Positions 18,464-28,702 of a stretch of DNA of 64,000 nt are shown here, one piece after another. How positions within the stretch are numbered: the first letter of the stretch is position 1; the number at the start of each line of letters is the position of its first letter. This stretch comes from Mesostigma viride. Taxonomy: Eukaryota; Streptophyta; Mesostigmatophyceae; Mesostigmatales; Mesostigmataceae. Position numbers and translations under genes: made by a program. The DNA is taken from positions 881,245 to 945,244 of the forward strand of contig RPFO01000041.1 in NCBI GenBank assembly GCA_009746045.1, given 5' to 3'. The notes under the pieces were generated by a model. It was given only the letters and a program-made list of their open reading frames with translations, had not been told where the DNA came from and did no database searches.

Positions 18464-20304
18464 CTGGGCTATGACGATCGAGGCTTCTCATCCTTAGCAC
18501 CTCATCAGGCATTCTGCTGTGCATCATCAATGATAGGGCCCACAGGTGGCGGCTAACAAACCACGCCCACATGCCTCTCAACTTGGGACATGTCGTGATA
18601 AGCACTAACATTTCTAGTGGCAAGGACCAAGGGATACATATCTGAAGTAAATCCAGCAAACAACGTAATGTTATATTCTTAGGCTAGCTCTTCCAGATCC
18701 CCTCTCATAGGTCCTTCAGCCTGCCACATATGCCCTTATCCAGAGCACAGATCAACCCTCACATACAAACTGTACATGTCAGGCTGAAACTCATTCAGGA
18801 ACAACCATATTACTGATAACCATGAAGCAACCATCATTGCAGGGTACACATAAGCATCAGATGATAGAGGCACTGAGAAGAAAACCCCACCCAGGCTGAA
18901 TAAGGCACCACACCGTGGAGCCAACCTTGGGCTACCTCGTGCACAGATCCATATCACATCTGACAGTGTAACACCCCGAGGTCAAACATCAGTAAGGTTT
19001 TTCAGTCCCTGAAACACGTCCTCAGACCAGCCAACTCCCATATCACCCTGGGAGAAACCAAATCCATGGTTTTACAGCAAAACAGTCGTGGACAGAGTAA
19101 ATCATCCCAAGACCAGCCAACTCCATAATGAGGAGACAACCAAACTATATGGTTTCACAGCATCACATCTGGGATCAATAATGACTTCCAGGCCAGCCAA
19201 CTCCAAACTAGGAGGAAACCAAATCCTATGGTTTTACAGCAACACACCTGGGAACCATCACAACTTCCATATGCTGATTGTCATACAGCAATCAATCTGA
19301 ACATGCACAGGCCAGGGACAGGGTCAACTGGAATCACACATCCATCATCAGCAACTCGCGTATGCAGATGCTGATCTGTATATACCCTCCACAGTCGGCC
19401 TTCAGCATTCAGCAGTTTTCAGATTGCTCTTGAAGCATCCTCTGCAGGCTCCATAGTCCCGGACCCTGTAGACTGGAAATTTTCTTCAGGAAGCTTGTGC
19501 CAACCCTTCAAACATATAATCTGGTTTCTTCTCCATCTGGTAGCCAACTTTAAACATGCTGCACTGTTCCCACATTTTCTTTCTTTTGAGGACATAATAA
19601 TTCCCCAAAGCAGCATGGTTGCTACAAGAAACCATATATGTAAGCAACTGCCAAAACGGGAGACCAATATAAATCTGGCACTCAGCCATGTATGTATCCC
19701 CTGGCAACACTCAGGTAGTTACCTCCTGCCACTCTGACAGCCTGAACTCAACAGGAAAATCTGGATCCACTTGACAATATTATTAGCCCCCTCAGGACAC
19801 TGGTCTGCATCTCTGGAAACTGGAATCTCTGGAACTCTTGAATTCTGGAAATCTGGGTTTCTGGATTTCTGGTTCATCACCTTCAAGCTCGACAGGTATC
19901 AGGCAGCTGAAGCTGACAGCATCTCAGGTTCACTTGCAGACACAGAACTCTGGACCCAGCAACACTCCAACGTACCACATTGGAGAATACAGGATTAGGA
20001 CCCCCCTTGCAACAGACCCTGCAGGTCTTGTACATAGTATGGGGGATTACTATTATGGATAAACTGTAAATACAGGAGTGATATTGCAGAATATACCATG
20101 AACACTGCTTGGATGAGGAGCAATGCTGCCAATGGTTATATTTTCTGGCAACCTGCCAGTGCATATCGGGTATCATCAGTTTTCCATTAACACTGGAAAG
20201 TTAGGGTTTATTAACCAACTGTTAATTTTCCCCTGAGGCATGTTGAGGCCCTTTCCACGTGTGTCCCAACACAAAGCTAGACTGTCACCCAGGGGCAACT
20301 TGGT
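18464..20304 (-). pseudogene. Element D reverse transcriptase region, heavily decayed
   Basis: A short piece at 18444-18659 still aligns with B just before RNase H (KLRGMWAWFVSR against MVRGMVAWVAGISR in B). Further upstream no RT motif survives and stops are frequent. A three-unit tandem repeat sits within it. Confidence 0.5.
19024..19273. repeat. Three-copy tandem repeat of about 80-87 bp
   Basis: GACCAGCCAACTCC starts at 19024 and 19111 and GGCCAGCCAACTCC at 19191, each followed by an AACCAAAT...GGTTT(T/C)ACAGCA phrase. Units are imperfect. They lie in decayed element D. Confidence 0.7.
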
Positions 20305-20676
20305 TCACAGACCAGCAGTTCTCCTGTATGCTGACCAAGATCCCATGTCAGAGACCTGAGCATTGGTATCCACTTTAATGTTAGCAGCCTCAGGACGTAG
20401 CACCTGGATGAGCATGCTAGCCATCTTGGCATCGTCTTGTGCTTTGCCTAGCCAAGACCACAACATTAAAATCTCTCTGGGAACCCTCCCAACGCAGTTG
20501 TAGGCGCACACCCGATCAGGCCTGGTGTTTGGCCGATCAATCCAGGGGTGCAGCCTGCCTGTCTGCTTGCCCAACCACCGTATATGAAGGTACCCCAGGG
20601 GCCTGGCCAGGGTCACCCTGGGGCCTCGATACAGCTGTAGCAAACTGATCCTCTGCATTACACCTGCAGCTGGCAA
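20305..20676 (-). pseudogene. Element D protease remnant
   Basis: The C-terminal part encodes IKVDTNAQVSDMGS, matching VDTNSQVSIIGT of element B's retropepsin. It lies upstream of RT and RNase H in D sense. The remainder of the frame is not recognisable. Confidence 0.5.
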
Positions 20677-20679
20677 AGC

Positions 20680-21709
20680 TCAGGTACCCAGGTATAACTG
20701 ACTCCCATCAGCTTACCTGTCCTTGAATGGCTGATCACAGAACAGGCATATTATTGCTAAGGTGATGTTTCCAAAACCACTCAAAGCATTTATGGCCGAC
20801 TGGTTTCCACCTGGCTCACCACGCCAAGCCCAGCTGCCTAAACCTTGAAAATCAGATGCAAATGCTTGACTTCAGATTGTTGGCACAAATCAAAACTTCA
20901 AACCGAACACTTGTTAGACCCTTCCCACACTTCAATCCAGAAGAGGTACTTCCTGGGTCTCGATCACTAATTACACACCAGCACATGGTGGTAACGGCCA
21001 ACCGCGAGGCCCTTATCCACACCCTTATACAACTGTAATAAGGGTGCCCTTCCCTGTCATGCACTAGACCAGGGGCATTCTGCACAATGCTGTGAGTTGC
21101 CCACCCTCACACATCAATACAGAGATCACATGGGAGCTCAACCTGACCCTGTGCAAACAGGCCAGTCACCAACAACCGTCAAATTATTGCAGTAATTTTG
21201 GAAACACATTCAGCATCTGATCCCCCAGTGTGTTCATGCTTCAAGGAATAGCAACACCATGCTAGACCGAGCCTGGGGCTGTCCCTCACATATCCCTTAA
21301 CGTACAGGAATGATGTACTCTGACAACACCCGCTCGGGGACACACTCAACATATAAGCAGTGGAGAAAACGGCATGTTACTTGGCCCTCAAGCCCCTTCC
21401 CACGCAGAACAGCACAACTGTGCTTCGGCTACTGCATACATGACCCAGAAACAGCACGTCTTCAGCGAGACCTCCGGCTATGGGAACCCTTCAGCTCTCG
21501 CCTTATACGTTATCTGGCTACCCCCGACCAACAAAACCATCCCTGCCTGCCAGTCGCTGACTCAGGAAATGCTGACCTTGTAGGAGCTGCCTGCCAGTCA
21601 CGTACACGCGCGCCAACTAATGATGGACGCACCATCCATTAATTCCTTGCAAACTCCACGAGTTCTGCAATCACGGCCTTAATGCCATGATTCTCATAGC
21701 GCCATACCA
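20680..21709 (-). other. Element D internal sequence, no recognisable gene
   Basis: By position this should hold D integrase. Only short broken frames are present and no DDE motif is visible. Confidence 0.4.
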
Positions 21710-21714
21710 CATAT

Positions 21715-22328
21715 AGTTGTGAGAGAGTTGCCCTGAATTCCGCCATGGTTCTTGCAGGAATGTTGCCTTTATTAAGAATAAGGAACACAGACGTAAGTCA
21801 CATCACTTCCAAGACTGCACGCAGCACAGGCGACAGGGTCGCAGTGCCAAGAGAACGTGCACGCAAGAACTAGCGTCCCGGTGCTACCAAGTCACACATA
21901 TAGGTTGCTAGGGACGCGTCCAAGTATTCAGCTGCACTGTCACAGCTGAACTGTCAATCAATTGATTACACAGACTCTGGCACGCCTTTGGCGCGCAGAT
22001 CTATCAATTGTCCATACGGCTAGTCCTGTGGACCTATCCGTACACTGCTCAGCATCAATTGTCTCATAGGTCCTGGCGCGCTACAGCACGCCTACCTATC
22101 AATTGACCATCATGTCCTGTACAAGTCCTGTCAACGTCCTGCGGACTATCAAAGTGACACTTGTACATCCTGTGTCTGTACGCGCCCACAGTGGCGCGCC
22201 GGGTACTGTCGGCACAGCCTAGGAAACGTCATAACTTTTACGTTCCTTAACCAAATGAGGCGTTCAAGGTGCCGTTGGAAAGAGCGTAACAATCTCTATC
22301 CATCTAACGTAACTTCTTTACGTTAACT
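21715..22328 (-). repeat. Element B left (3') LTR
   Basis: 614 bp matching 38323-38940. The adjacent internal bases 22329-22350 give a purine-rich tract in B sense (AAAGAAAAGAAGGGATTGG), almost the same as in element D. Confidence 0.93.
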
Positions 22329-22681
22329 CCAATCCCTTCTTTTCTTTAGGGATCACATCCCCTGCCAGGGACCCTTGAAGTAGCTTGAAATGTCCTTCAC
22401 TCCAGCTTGAAGCTTGAACAGATGTCTTTAATGGCCATTGCCATTCCCCCAGCCTTTTCTTTTAAGGAACTGGAAAAGAAACAGATCTGCCACAGGGAAA
22501 ACCATTCCATGAGAAATGGATAAAAACCTATGGAAGCGGCATTACAGAGTACCACCAGATATTAGAAACACACAAAATTAAATACATACAGGTTAATTCT
22601 ATGAGGTCTTCTCCAGGAATTAATCCCATCACCTCGGTAGAGCCTCCAGTACAATGACCTTCTGGCGGTGAGTTACATTAA

Positions 22682-24381
22682 CCCCTAAATGGTCTGGCTG
22701 CCGATTTTCCGCCTAAAACTGAGTTACAGCCGACACGTCGGCCCCTTCTCGGGGGACCAAATGCCGCGAAAACTATTGAGAATTAGGAAACGTTTAGCTG
22801 AGAAGATCGAAAGTTTATAATTTTCCTCACAGCATGGTACTATGGTTTGCATACTTCTGACAAAGTTATAGAGGTGTTCTGGCCGGTCAAAGTACAAGGG
22901 GTCAGGGTACTTTTTCACGTACAACGTGCATTCCGGAAAACGACGACCTGGCCATGGCGGCTTGCGCCCACGCATGGCATTTACGTTCTCGTTCGAATTT
23001 TCTGACCAAACTCAGGGAATTGATTTTATACGTCCTAAAGATGATACAGGCCAATTTTTGGTTCGCGGGAATGCCATTTGATAGGTGTCGGCAGCGTTCT
23101 TGCTGGAAAAAACAGCGATCAGGCCGGACGATAGAAACGTTGACAGCAATACCTTTCCGGCGTATTTTAAAGGATATATCGGTTTCTTTGTACTTTTTAT
23201 GATGATTTTTAGTCGTAAACGTGCAAGGGTGGCCAGAAATCGTCGAATCTAGCGACCATGCTGCACAACTTTGGTGTGCCGAAATGCGCCATTTTGCGGC
23301 CACCGCCTGGGCCAACGTAATGCCAGCCATGCCAGGTAAAGCTGAGTTATCGTTTTCTTGTCGATGTTTGACGTTTATATATACGTTCTAGCTTGTGTAG
23401 CACATTCTTTTTGTATTATTCATGCTCTTTCTTGACCATGGCCTGGCCCCTTCCTAAAACACCATTCTTAGATGCTTCCCTCAGTCAGTTGACCTGCCAT
23501 AGTGTGATGGTGATAAGTTTTAGAGGCTGTATGGGTTTGAATACCTCCATATATGTTTGTTATACATTTCCCACACACATATTGCATGAGTGTGAGGCAG
23601 TTGGCTGGTCTCTGTGGCATCATCAACCATGTACCCGGTGAGTGGAAGCTTCCCATTGTCAGCATGTGCCACCAGGTGTGCTGGCCATCACCTGGCAAGC
23701 TATAGCAGCTTAGGCCTAGTTTATCCTTGCTAGTGCAAGCTGAAATAGGCTTAAAATCACTAGTTTGTTTGTGGCTGCCTCCTAGAATGCGTGCCTTGCG
23801 TAGGGTATCCGTACCACGTTACCTACGTGCATGGACAAGGTGGCACCTGCACATAGGTGCCATGTAAGGGCAGTGTGACGATGCAGTTATGTTTCCCCAT
23901 CATTGTGGAAGGGAAATGTATTGTGTGGCATGGTTGGGGGACATTTTTAGTAGGTATTAGTAGGTAGTATGCCCACCCCTACCCCCTTGGTTGCTTTTTA
24001 CCAACGGTACCCCTATGGGCTGTACTGGGTGTAACTGCTGGTATACCCACCCAAATGATGACCCCAATGGCTCAAACTGTTCAGCAACTAATTGTTTATC
24101 ATCCCTGAAGTGGTAGGTGCCTAGCTCTTACAACATAATTCAAAATGCACATTCTACCAAAAATGAAAACGCTCGTCTTGACCCCCCTGACTTTGACGGC
24201 AGTTATACATGGCCTACCCTGCATATATGTAAGGTTGTGATATACCAACCCGAAGGGCAACTCATGGACATGCTTGGCCCCCAAGGACAGCCATTGGATA
24301 TGGGTGGGTTGGATGGCATCTGGTTTGCAAAATTGTGAAGTTACAGCCGATGCATCGGCAGTATTTCTGCCCATTTAGGGG
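22682..24381. mobile_element. TTAA-flanked element in B (TTAA-2), piggyBac-like ends
   Basis: 1700 bp flanked by TTAA (22678-22681, 24382-24385) with terminal inverted repeat CCCCTAAATGG. A CCC start and TTAA target fit piggyBac-like elements. Near each end lies a palindrome of the form GCCGA...TCGGC (at about 22727 and 24347) preceded by AGTTACA in the same orientation. Internal ORFs are short (largest about 142 codons, 22902-23330 minus) with no recognisable transposase. Confidence 0.8.
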
Positions 24382-24986
24382 TTAATCCCAGATACTAATC
24401 TCATAAAACCCAGTACATATTCAATATATGTACAATAAATCCATGACAATTAAATTACCACTTGACAAAGTAAGGCGTATCACAATAGTTTGCCTGTCAT
24501 TCTCTCAACAGGGGTCTATTGGCGCCCGTCTTACGGCGCCCGTCTACTTGCCAGATGGTAAACTGCCACAGCAAACAAATGACAAAATGAAACACATAGG
24601 CAACAATTAAATCCTGCCCTGGGGAACTAGGGAAGTCTGAACAGGCAAACACCTGAACAGGCCAGCTTGTAGAAACATAATACCAGGGAATCGAACCCCG
24701 CCCTATAAACCCCAGTATGAAGGTTCCCAGACCATTGTGAGAAGTATGTACAAATATACATTTCTTTTAAAATAGAATACATGGTCTGTAATGGACCTGT
24801 CAACCTTGTGTAGTCAACAGCATGAACCCCAGCCAAAACCTGGCTGTATCCTGAATAAAATCAGAGTGAGTGTACCATGGTCCATGAGCCTTAGTACAGA
24901 CTAAAATACAGGTATTATATATGCCAGTCACAATGCTGACACTACCACACAATCTGCTCTCCAATGCCCTATAACCAGGCACCAGC
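24382..24986 (-). other. Element B 3' untranslated region with GGCGCC hairpin and B box
   Basis: GTTTGC (24489-24494) can pair with GCAAAC (about 24573-24578), enclosing two GGCGCC motifs (24520-24526 and 24535-24541). This resembles the hairpins of A and C (element-sense TTTACC...GGGCGCC). A tRNA-like B box is at 24687-24697. Complementarity to B's primer position (CGTATTAC) is only partial: CGTATCAC at 24476-24483 pairs with one G-U, and CGTCTTAC at 24527-24534 has one mismatch. Confidence 0.45.
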
Positions 24987-25805
24987 TTAGACAGCTTGCT
25001 GAGATGGGTCCATCAGAGACTGAAGAACCTTGTATTGCACTGCTGCCTTCTGCACTAGCTTGGTCAAAGCATCAGCAGGATTGTCAACCCCAGGGATATG
25101 CTCAATATTGGCCAAGGAGGACAACTCCTTAAGAAGGAGATAATCCGAGTCCCTACTTCTGGCCATCTGCCTGTGCACAAACTGCACCATACCCATGGAG
25201 TCTGTTTTGAGAAGAGTGGTAACCTGAAGTGGCCAAGGAGTGTTAGAAGTCATCTGATGAAGCAACTCCTTCAGATAAAGGCTTGTGTGAATGCCTTCAC
25301 AAATAGCCCTGCATTCTGCCACATCACTGCTGACAGCCACCCGTTTGTGCAGGCGACTAAACCAGCTCACCAAACTCCCCAGGCCTTCCTGTCTGAGCAC
25401 AAAGAGCCCTGCAGCCCTGCCCCTGACCTTGGAGACCTGCCTGCTGTCCATTGAGCTATCCACATACAGCTCCATGCAAATGGGTTGTGATAAATCCACT
25501 GCAGACAACAGAATGCCAGATGAAGCCCTGACCTGATCAGCCACCTTGGCAGACCCTAGCTCCATCAGCATGTCATCAGGCAACCTGGCTATGACCATAA
25601 GGTCTGGCCTGGAAATGCCTGCCACCCAAGCAACCATGCCCCTCACCATGGGACACAGTGCCTGTGTGATGACTGGAGGAAGCTTGCTAATGAGGGTCTC
25701 TTGATAATCATTGCCCCCCACCAGCAGCATACGCCACTCCCCCCCTTCTTCACCAGTGTGGCCTCCATGCCCACAAACAGCAGAGGCTCCTTCTCCACCT
25801 GCCAT
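24987..25805 (-). CDS. Element B RT C-terminus and RNase H
   Basis: From about 25750 this frame continues RT: LPPVITQALCP, MVRGMVAWVAGISRPDLMV, ARLPDDMLMELG. RNase H follows: ELYVDSSMDSRQVSKV, SWFSRLHKRV, SSDVAECRAI, LLKTDSMGMVQF, DNPADALTK. The first 20 or so codons are a shadow frame; the join to upstream RT is a single-base slip at a G7 run (about 25740-25747). Close to D, more distant from A and C. Confidence 0.8.
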   Translation of the reverse strand: MAGGEGASAVCGHGGHTGEEGGEWRMLLVGGNDYQETLISKLPPVITQALCPMVRGMVAWVAGISRPDLMVIARLPDDMLMELGSAKVADQVRASSGILLSAVDLSQPICMELYVDSSMDSRQVSKVRGRAAGLFVLRQEGLGSLVSWFSRLHKRVAVSSDVAECRAICEGIHTSLYLKELLHQMTSNTPWPLQVTTLLKTDSMGMVQFVHRQMARSRDSDYLLLKELSSLANIEHIPGVDNPADALTKLVQKAAVQYKVLQSLMDPSQQAV

Positions 25806-26323
25806 TGCTCCCTACCCAGAGGAAACTTGGACTTAATGATGTAGATCAGCTCCTTAAGCCACGACGTGGGAGCCAGCAGGTGCAGGTCGTCCCCGTGCAG
25901 CGAAGCATACACTGGTAGGCCTTCCCATTGCCCCAGAAATAGACAGGGGTCTACAGGAGAGACCTTCAAGTTGCAATGCTCCTTCAAGAAACGGTTGAGA
26001 GTCTCCCTCCAGATTATTGGACTTGACCTCAGGCCCTCCAGGCCCTTGAGGATTTTAAGGAACTCAGTGTGAATGTCCCTTTTCCATACAGCAGGCACCC
26101 TGACATAGAAAGGCGTCTTGCCCTCCCACTTTTCCTGTGCCACATCTGCATCCCCCTCCAGAAATGCCCTCTTGAAGTCTACCACCACTGAGCCATAGTC
26201 CAAGCCCTTGTTGAGAAGGCCTAGAAATACACACAGCAGCAGCCTCCAAGTGTCATGCAGCATGCCAGGGGTATACAACTCCTCAGCAGTGCACTCACCA
26301 GTACCCTTGAACTCATTCAGCAC
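25643..26323 (-). CDS. Element B reverse transcriptase core
   Basis: Contains GVVVDFKRAFLEGDADVA-like motif A (VVVDFKRAFL), GLRSSPIIWRETL, and motif C LHGDDLHLL, with HGDD rather than copia YVDD. It follows the protease frame in the same phase, separated only by a TAG at about 26332-26334. It ends where the G7 slip moves the frame toward RNase H. Confidence 0.82.
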   Translation of the reverse strand: MLNEFKGTGECTAEELYTPGMLHDTWRLLLCVFLGLLNKGLDYGSVVVDFKRAFLEGDADVAQEKWEGKTPFYVRVPAVWKRDIHTEFLKILKGLEGLRSSPIIWRETLNRFLKEHCNLKVSPVDPCLFLGQWEGLPVYASLHGDDLHLLAPTSWLKELIYIIKSKFPLGREQWQVEKEPLLFVGMEATLVKKGGSGVCCWWGAMIIKRPSLASFLQSSHRHCVPW

Positions 26324-26334
26324 TGGCCTGACAT

Positions 26335-27085
26335 GTGGTACCTAGACCCCGTCCACCTCCTTCATCTTGATGACAAACTTGAGCTTGAGTAGACGTCGTG
26401 CAGGAGGCAGGTCATTGACAGGTTCCACGCATTTCTTGGAGATCCAATCCTCCCCAGATTTAATCAGACGCAGTGTGACCTGGGGACACATAATGGGAGA
26501 GGACATGAGCTTCACCAGGCCTTGGTAGTTGATAGGGCTGTGTCCAGCAAGTGAGTGAGGACCAATGCCCAAGCTGCTTGGATGACTAGCAGCCGGCAAT
26601 ATGAGGTCATCAACCAAGGGCTCCTGCCCCTGGCACACTTGCACACGCTTAACCGTCCTGGTTACTGCACGTGATAGGTGAGTGGTCTTGAAATTAATCA
26701 GTGGGACCTGACCAGCCCCTTCCTTAGTCAGGAGAGAGGACGTGATCACTACCCCATCCTGGCATAGGAAATTCTGCCCCAGAAGAGCAGGTCCCTGATA
26801 GCCCTCCAAGACACAAAAAGCAGTGTCCTGTCCAAGGATAGGAATAGATACCTCACCCAGTACCTTCACGTGTACCCCGCCACTGAAGTCAGACACAAAC
26901 TGATAGCTGGGTTCAGTCATGCTGTACCCTGCTGCAGCTCTGGTCCCAATGATGGAAACCTGAGAATTAGTGTCTACCTCTAAGGCAGTGTCCAGCCCCA
27001 GATTGCCATGCCACCTGAGCTTGGCTACCTTGGGCTGCTTCTTGGCTCTTTGCAGAGCCCCAATCAATCCAGCCAAACTAGTCCC
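26335..27085 (-). CDS. Element B protease and N-terminal RT linker
   Basis: Retropepsin-like domain: LEVDTNSQVSIIGTRAA, FSGGVHVKVLGEVSIPILG, ALLGQNFLC, followed by the linker present in A and C (ASHPSSLGIGPHSLAGHSPI against the A sequence around SFGLHSHSLAADSP) and the RT entry KLKFVIKM. The frame begins inside element C's LTR only by accident; the true upstream part continues at 34740 beyond C. It ends at an in-frame TAG where A and C have sense codons. Confidence 0.82.
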
Positions 27086-27558
27086 AGTTAGAATGCGGTG
27101 GGATATATTGCTTGAGAACACTGAAGGCTTGGAGCAATGAATTGCTTGGTTCATTAGAAAATAGGTTTACCCTTTATCAACGTTCCTCTCACCGGCTGCG
27201 CCGCCAGTGACCGTTGGGTGCAGACCGTTGGCCCGAGGCCACACGATGACAGGTAGCAGTCTAGTCACTGCATCGTGCGATCACAAATCAATGCACGCTG
27301 CAGTACGGTCCCTATCTAGGATACTCTAGTACCGTCCAATGACAGGACACTACGTATACTGGGTACTGACATCTGTCACGTACCTCAGTACCCAAAGTAC
27401 CTATCTAGGGAAACGTATGCGACTCGACTAGCATTCCTATCTGCATAGCCCACGTGGTATTTATATTCACATACCAACGTAGGTTTACAAGGCTTATTCA
27501 TACGTTGTATTCACAATGCCTTTGAGACTTAGTCTACAGCAAAGCATGGAGACTAACT
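27086..27558 (-). repeat. Element C left (3') LTR
   Basis: 473 bp; the only difference seen from 34262-34734 is C for T in ATCTG(C/T)ATAGCCC. Confidence 0.95.
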
Positions 27559-27831
27559 CCAGTATTGTTTTATTATTTATTTCTTAATGCAGGTCTGCAC
27601 CCCCAACATTATTGTTATTGTTTTTAAGTTGATTAGGGGTACAAAAGAGACATGGCTGGTTGAGCCAGGTTGGTTACAGCTGGCTGTTCTGGCCAGGTGT
27701 TATATTGCACATTAAATAAGGTGTACACAGCTGGCTGGTTTGGCCAGTTACTGAAGCACACATTAAGTAAATGGATACAAAGCTTGTGTCCTCAAGCTGC
27801 AAATGGATACAAATCTGACCTAGCCAGCACT

Positions 27832-27898
27832 CACACCCCACAACGAATGTGTTGAATTTTATGGCGCCCAGCAGCTATCGCTGTGGTAAGGGGGTGTG
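27832..27898 (-). ncRNA. Element C 3' hairpin with anti-primer segment
   Basis: CACACCCC (27832-27839) pairs with GGGGTGTG (27891-27898). In C sense the order is stem, TTACC, a small CAGC-GATA-GCTG hairpin, GGGCGCC, ATAAAATTCAA, stem. ATAAAATTCA (complement of 27853-27862) is perfectly complementary to the first 10 bases after C's 5' LTR. It lies 35 bases 3' of the RNase H stop, close to the position of the element A hairpin. Confidence 0.65.
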
Positions 27899-27932
27899 GT
27901 GGTTGTGTACTGTGCTATGGCCAGTCATTTAT

Positions 27933-28430
27933 TCAAACACTGACTCTGATATCATAGGGGTTCATGTTCTGAAAGAGGAGCTGGTACTGTTGGCCAGCAG
28001 CATCCCGCAGCTTCGTGAGAGCGTCTGCTGGGTTGTCCTCATCATCCACATGAGTCCAGCTGGAAAAATAGGTGGCCTCCTGTTTGAGGATCACCCAATC
28101 CAGGTCAGTGTGGACAGCAGCAGAGACAGATTTCTTGGTTAGAAAACTGATCACAGATTGGCTGTCAGTATAGAGATGTGAGATGACATTGCATGTGCTG
28201 CCTGCCTGGGTTTGTAGCCAGGTGAGCATGTGCTGCAGGGAACGAGCATGCAATGCAGCAGACACCACAGCACGACATTCAGCTGAGTTGCTGCTGCCAG
28301 GTTTTCTGCGGTGTAGCCTGCTGTACCAGGAAGTGAGGGACATGTAATCTGACCTGTTGGTGAGAAAAAACAGCCCTGATTCCCGTGCCCCCATCTGATT
28401 GATTGTTCTGCTCTCCATGGAGCTGTCCAT
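27933..28430 (-). CDS. Element C RNase H
   Basis: MDSSMESRTINQMGARESG, SWYSRLHRR, SSNSAECRAVVS, HLYTDSQSVISF and DNPADALTK form a copia-type RNase H. The frame opens just before the first catalytic aspartate; the missing upstream part is in other frames (28430-28654). The protein would act with the RT during cDNA synthesis. Confidence 0.8.
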   Translation of the reverse strand: MDSSMESRTINQMGARESGLFFLTNRSDYMSLTSWYSRLHRRKPGSSNSAECRAVVSAALHARSLQHMLTWLQTQAGSTCNVISHLYTDSQSVISFLTKKSVSAAVHTDLDWVILKQEATYFSSWTHVDDEDNPADALTKLRDAAGQQYQLLFQNMNPYDIRVSV

Positions 28431-28495
28431 GACACTGGATGTGGATGTCTTCCATCAGATTCAGGCCATGGAGGATGAGGGGGGGCAGTCATGGA

Positions 28496-28702
28496 TCAAC
28501 TTCCTGATGTGACTGCATTTGATTTGACTAGAACATCATGGGTGACCCTGCTGATGACAGCTAAGGGAGCCCCACAGATGGCTGACCACCACCCCAGTTT
28601 GCCCTGAACAGTGGCACACATGTGTAAGGGGAGGCAGGTGTGATGCAGCAGATCTAGACAATCTTGATATATTCTGCAGGAGGAGAGAGAGAGCAGACCC
28701 AT
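28496..28702 (-). pseudogene. Element C RT-RNase H connection, shifted frame
   Basis: Encodes VQGKLGWWSAICGAPLAVISRVTHDVL, split here as VQGKLGWWSAI and APLAVISRVTHDVL, matching VKGKLGWLADTVAPDLAVLARLPDDVL-type sequence in element A. It overlaps the end of the RT ORF in another phase; a further shift is needed to reach RNase H. Confidence 0.65.

Noticed and set aside
21310-21642. 110-codon + strand frame in element D
   Set aside because: Opposite to the element's coding strand, no similarity or motif, and in a decayed region.
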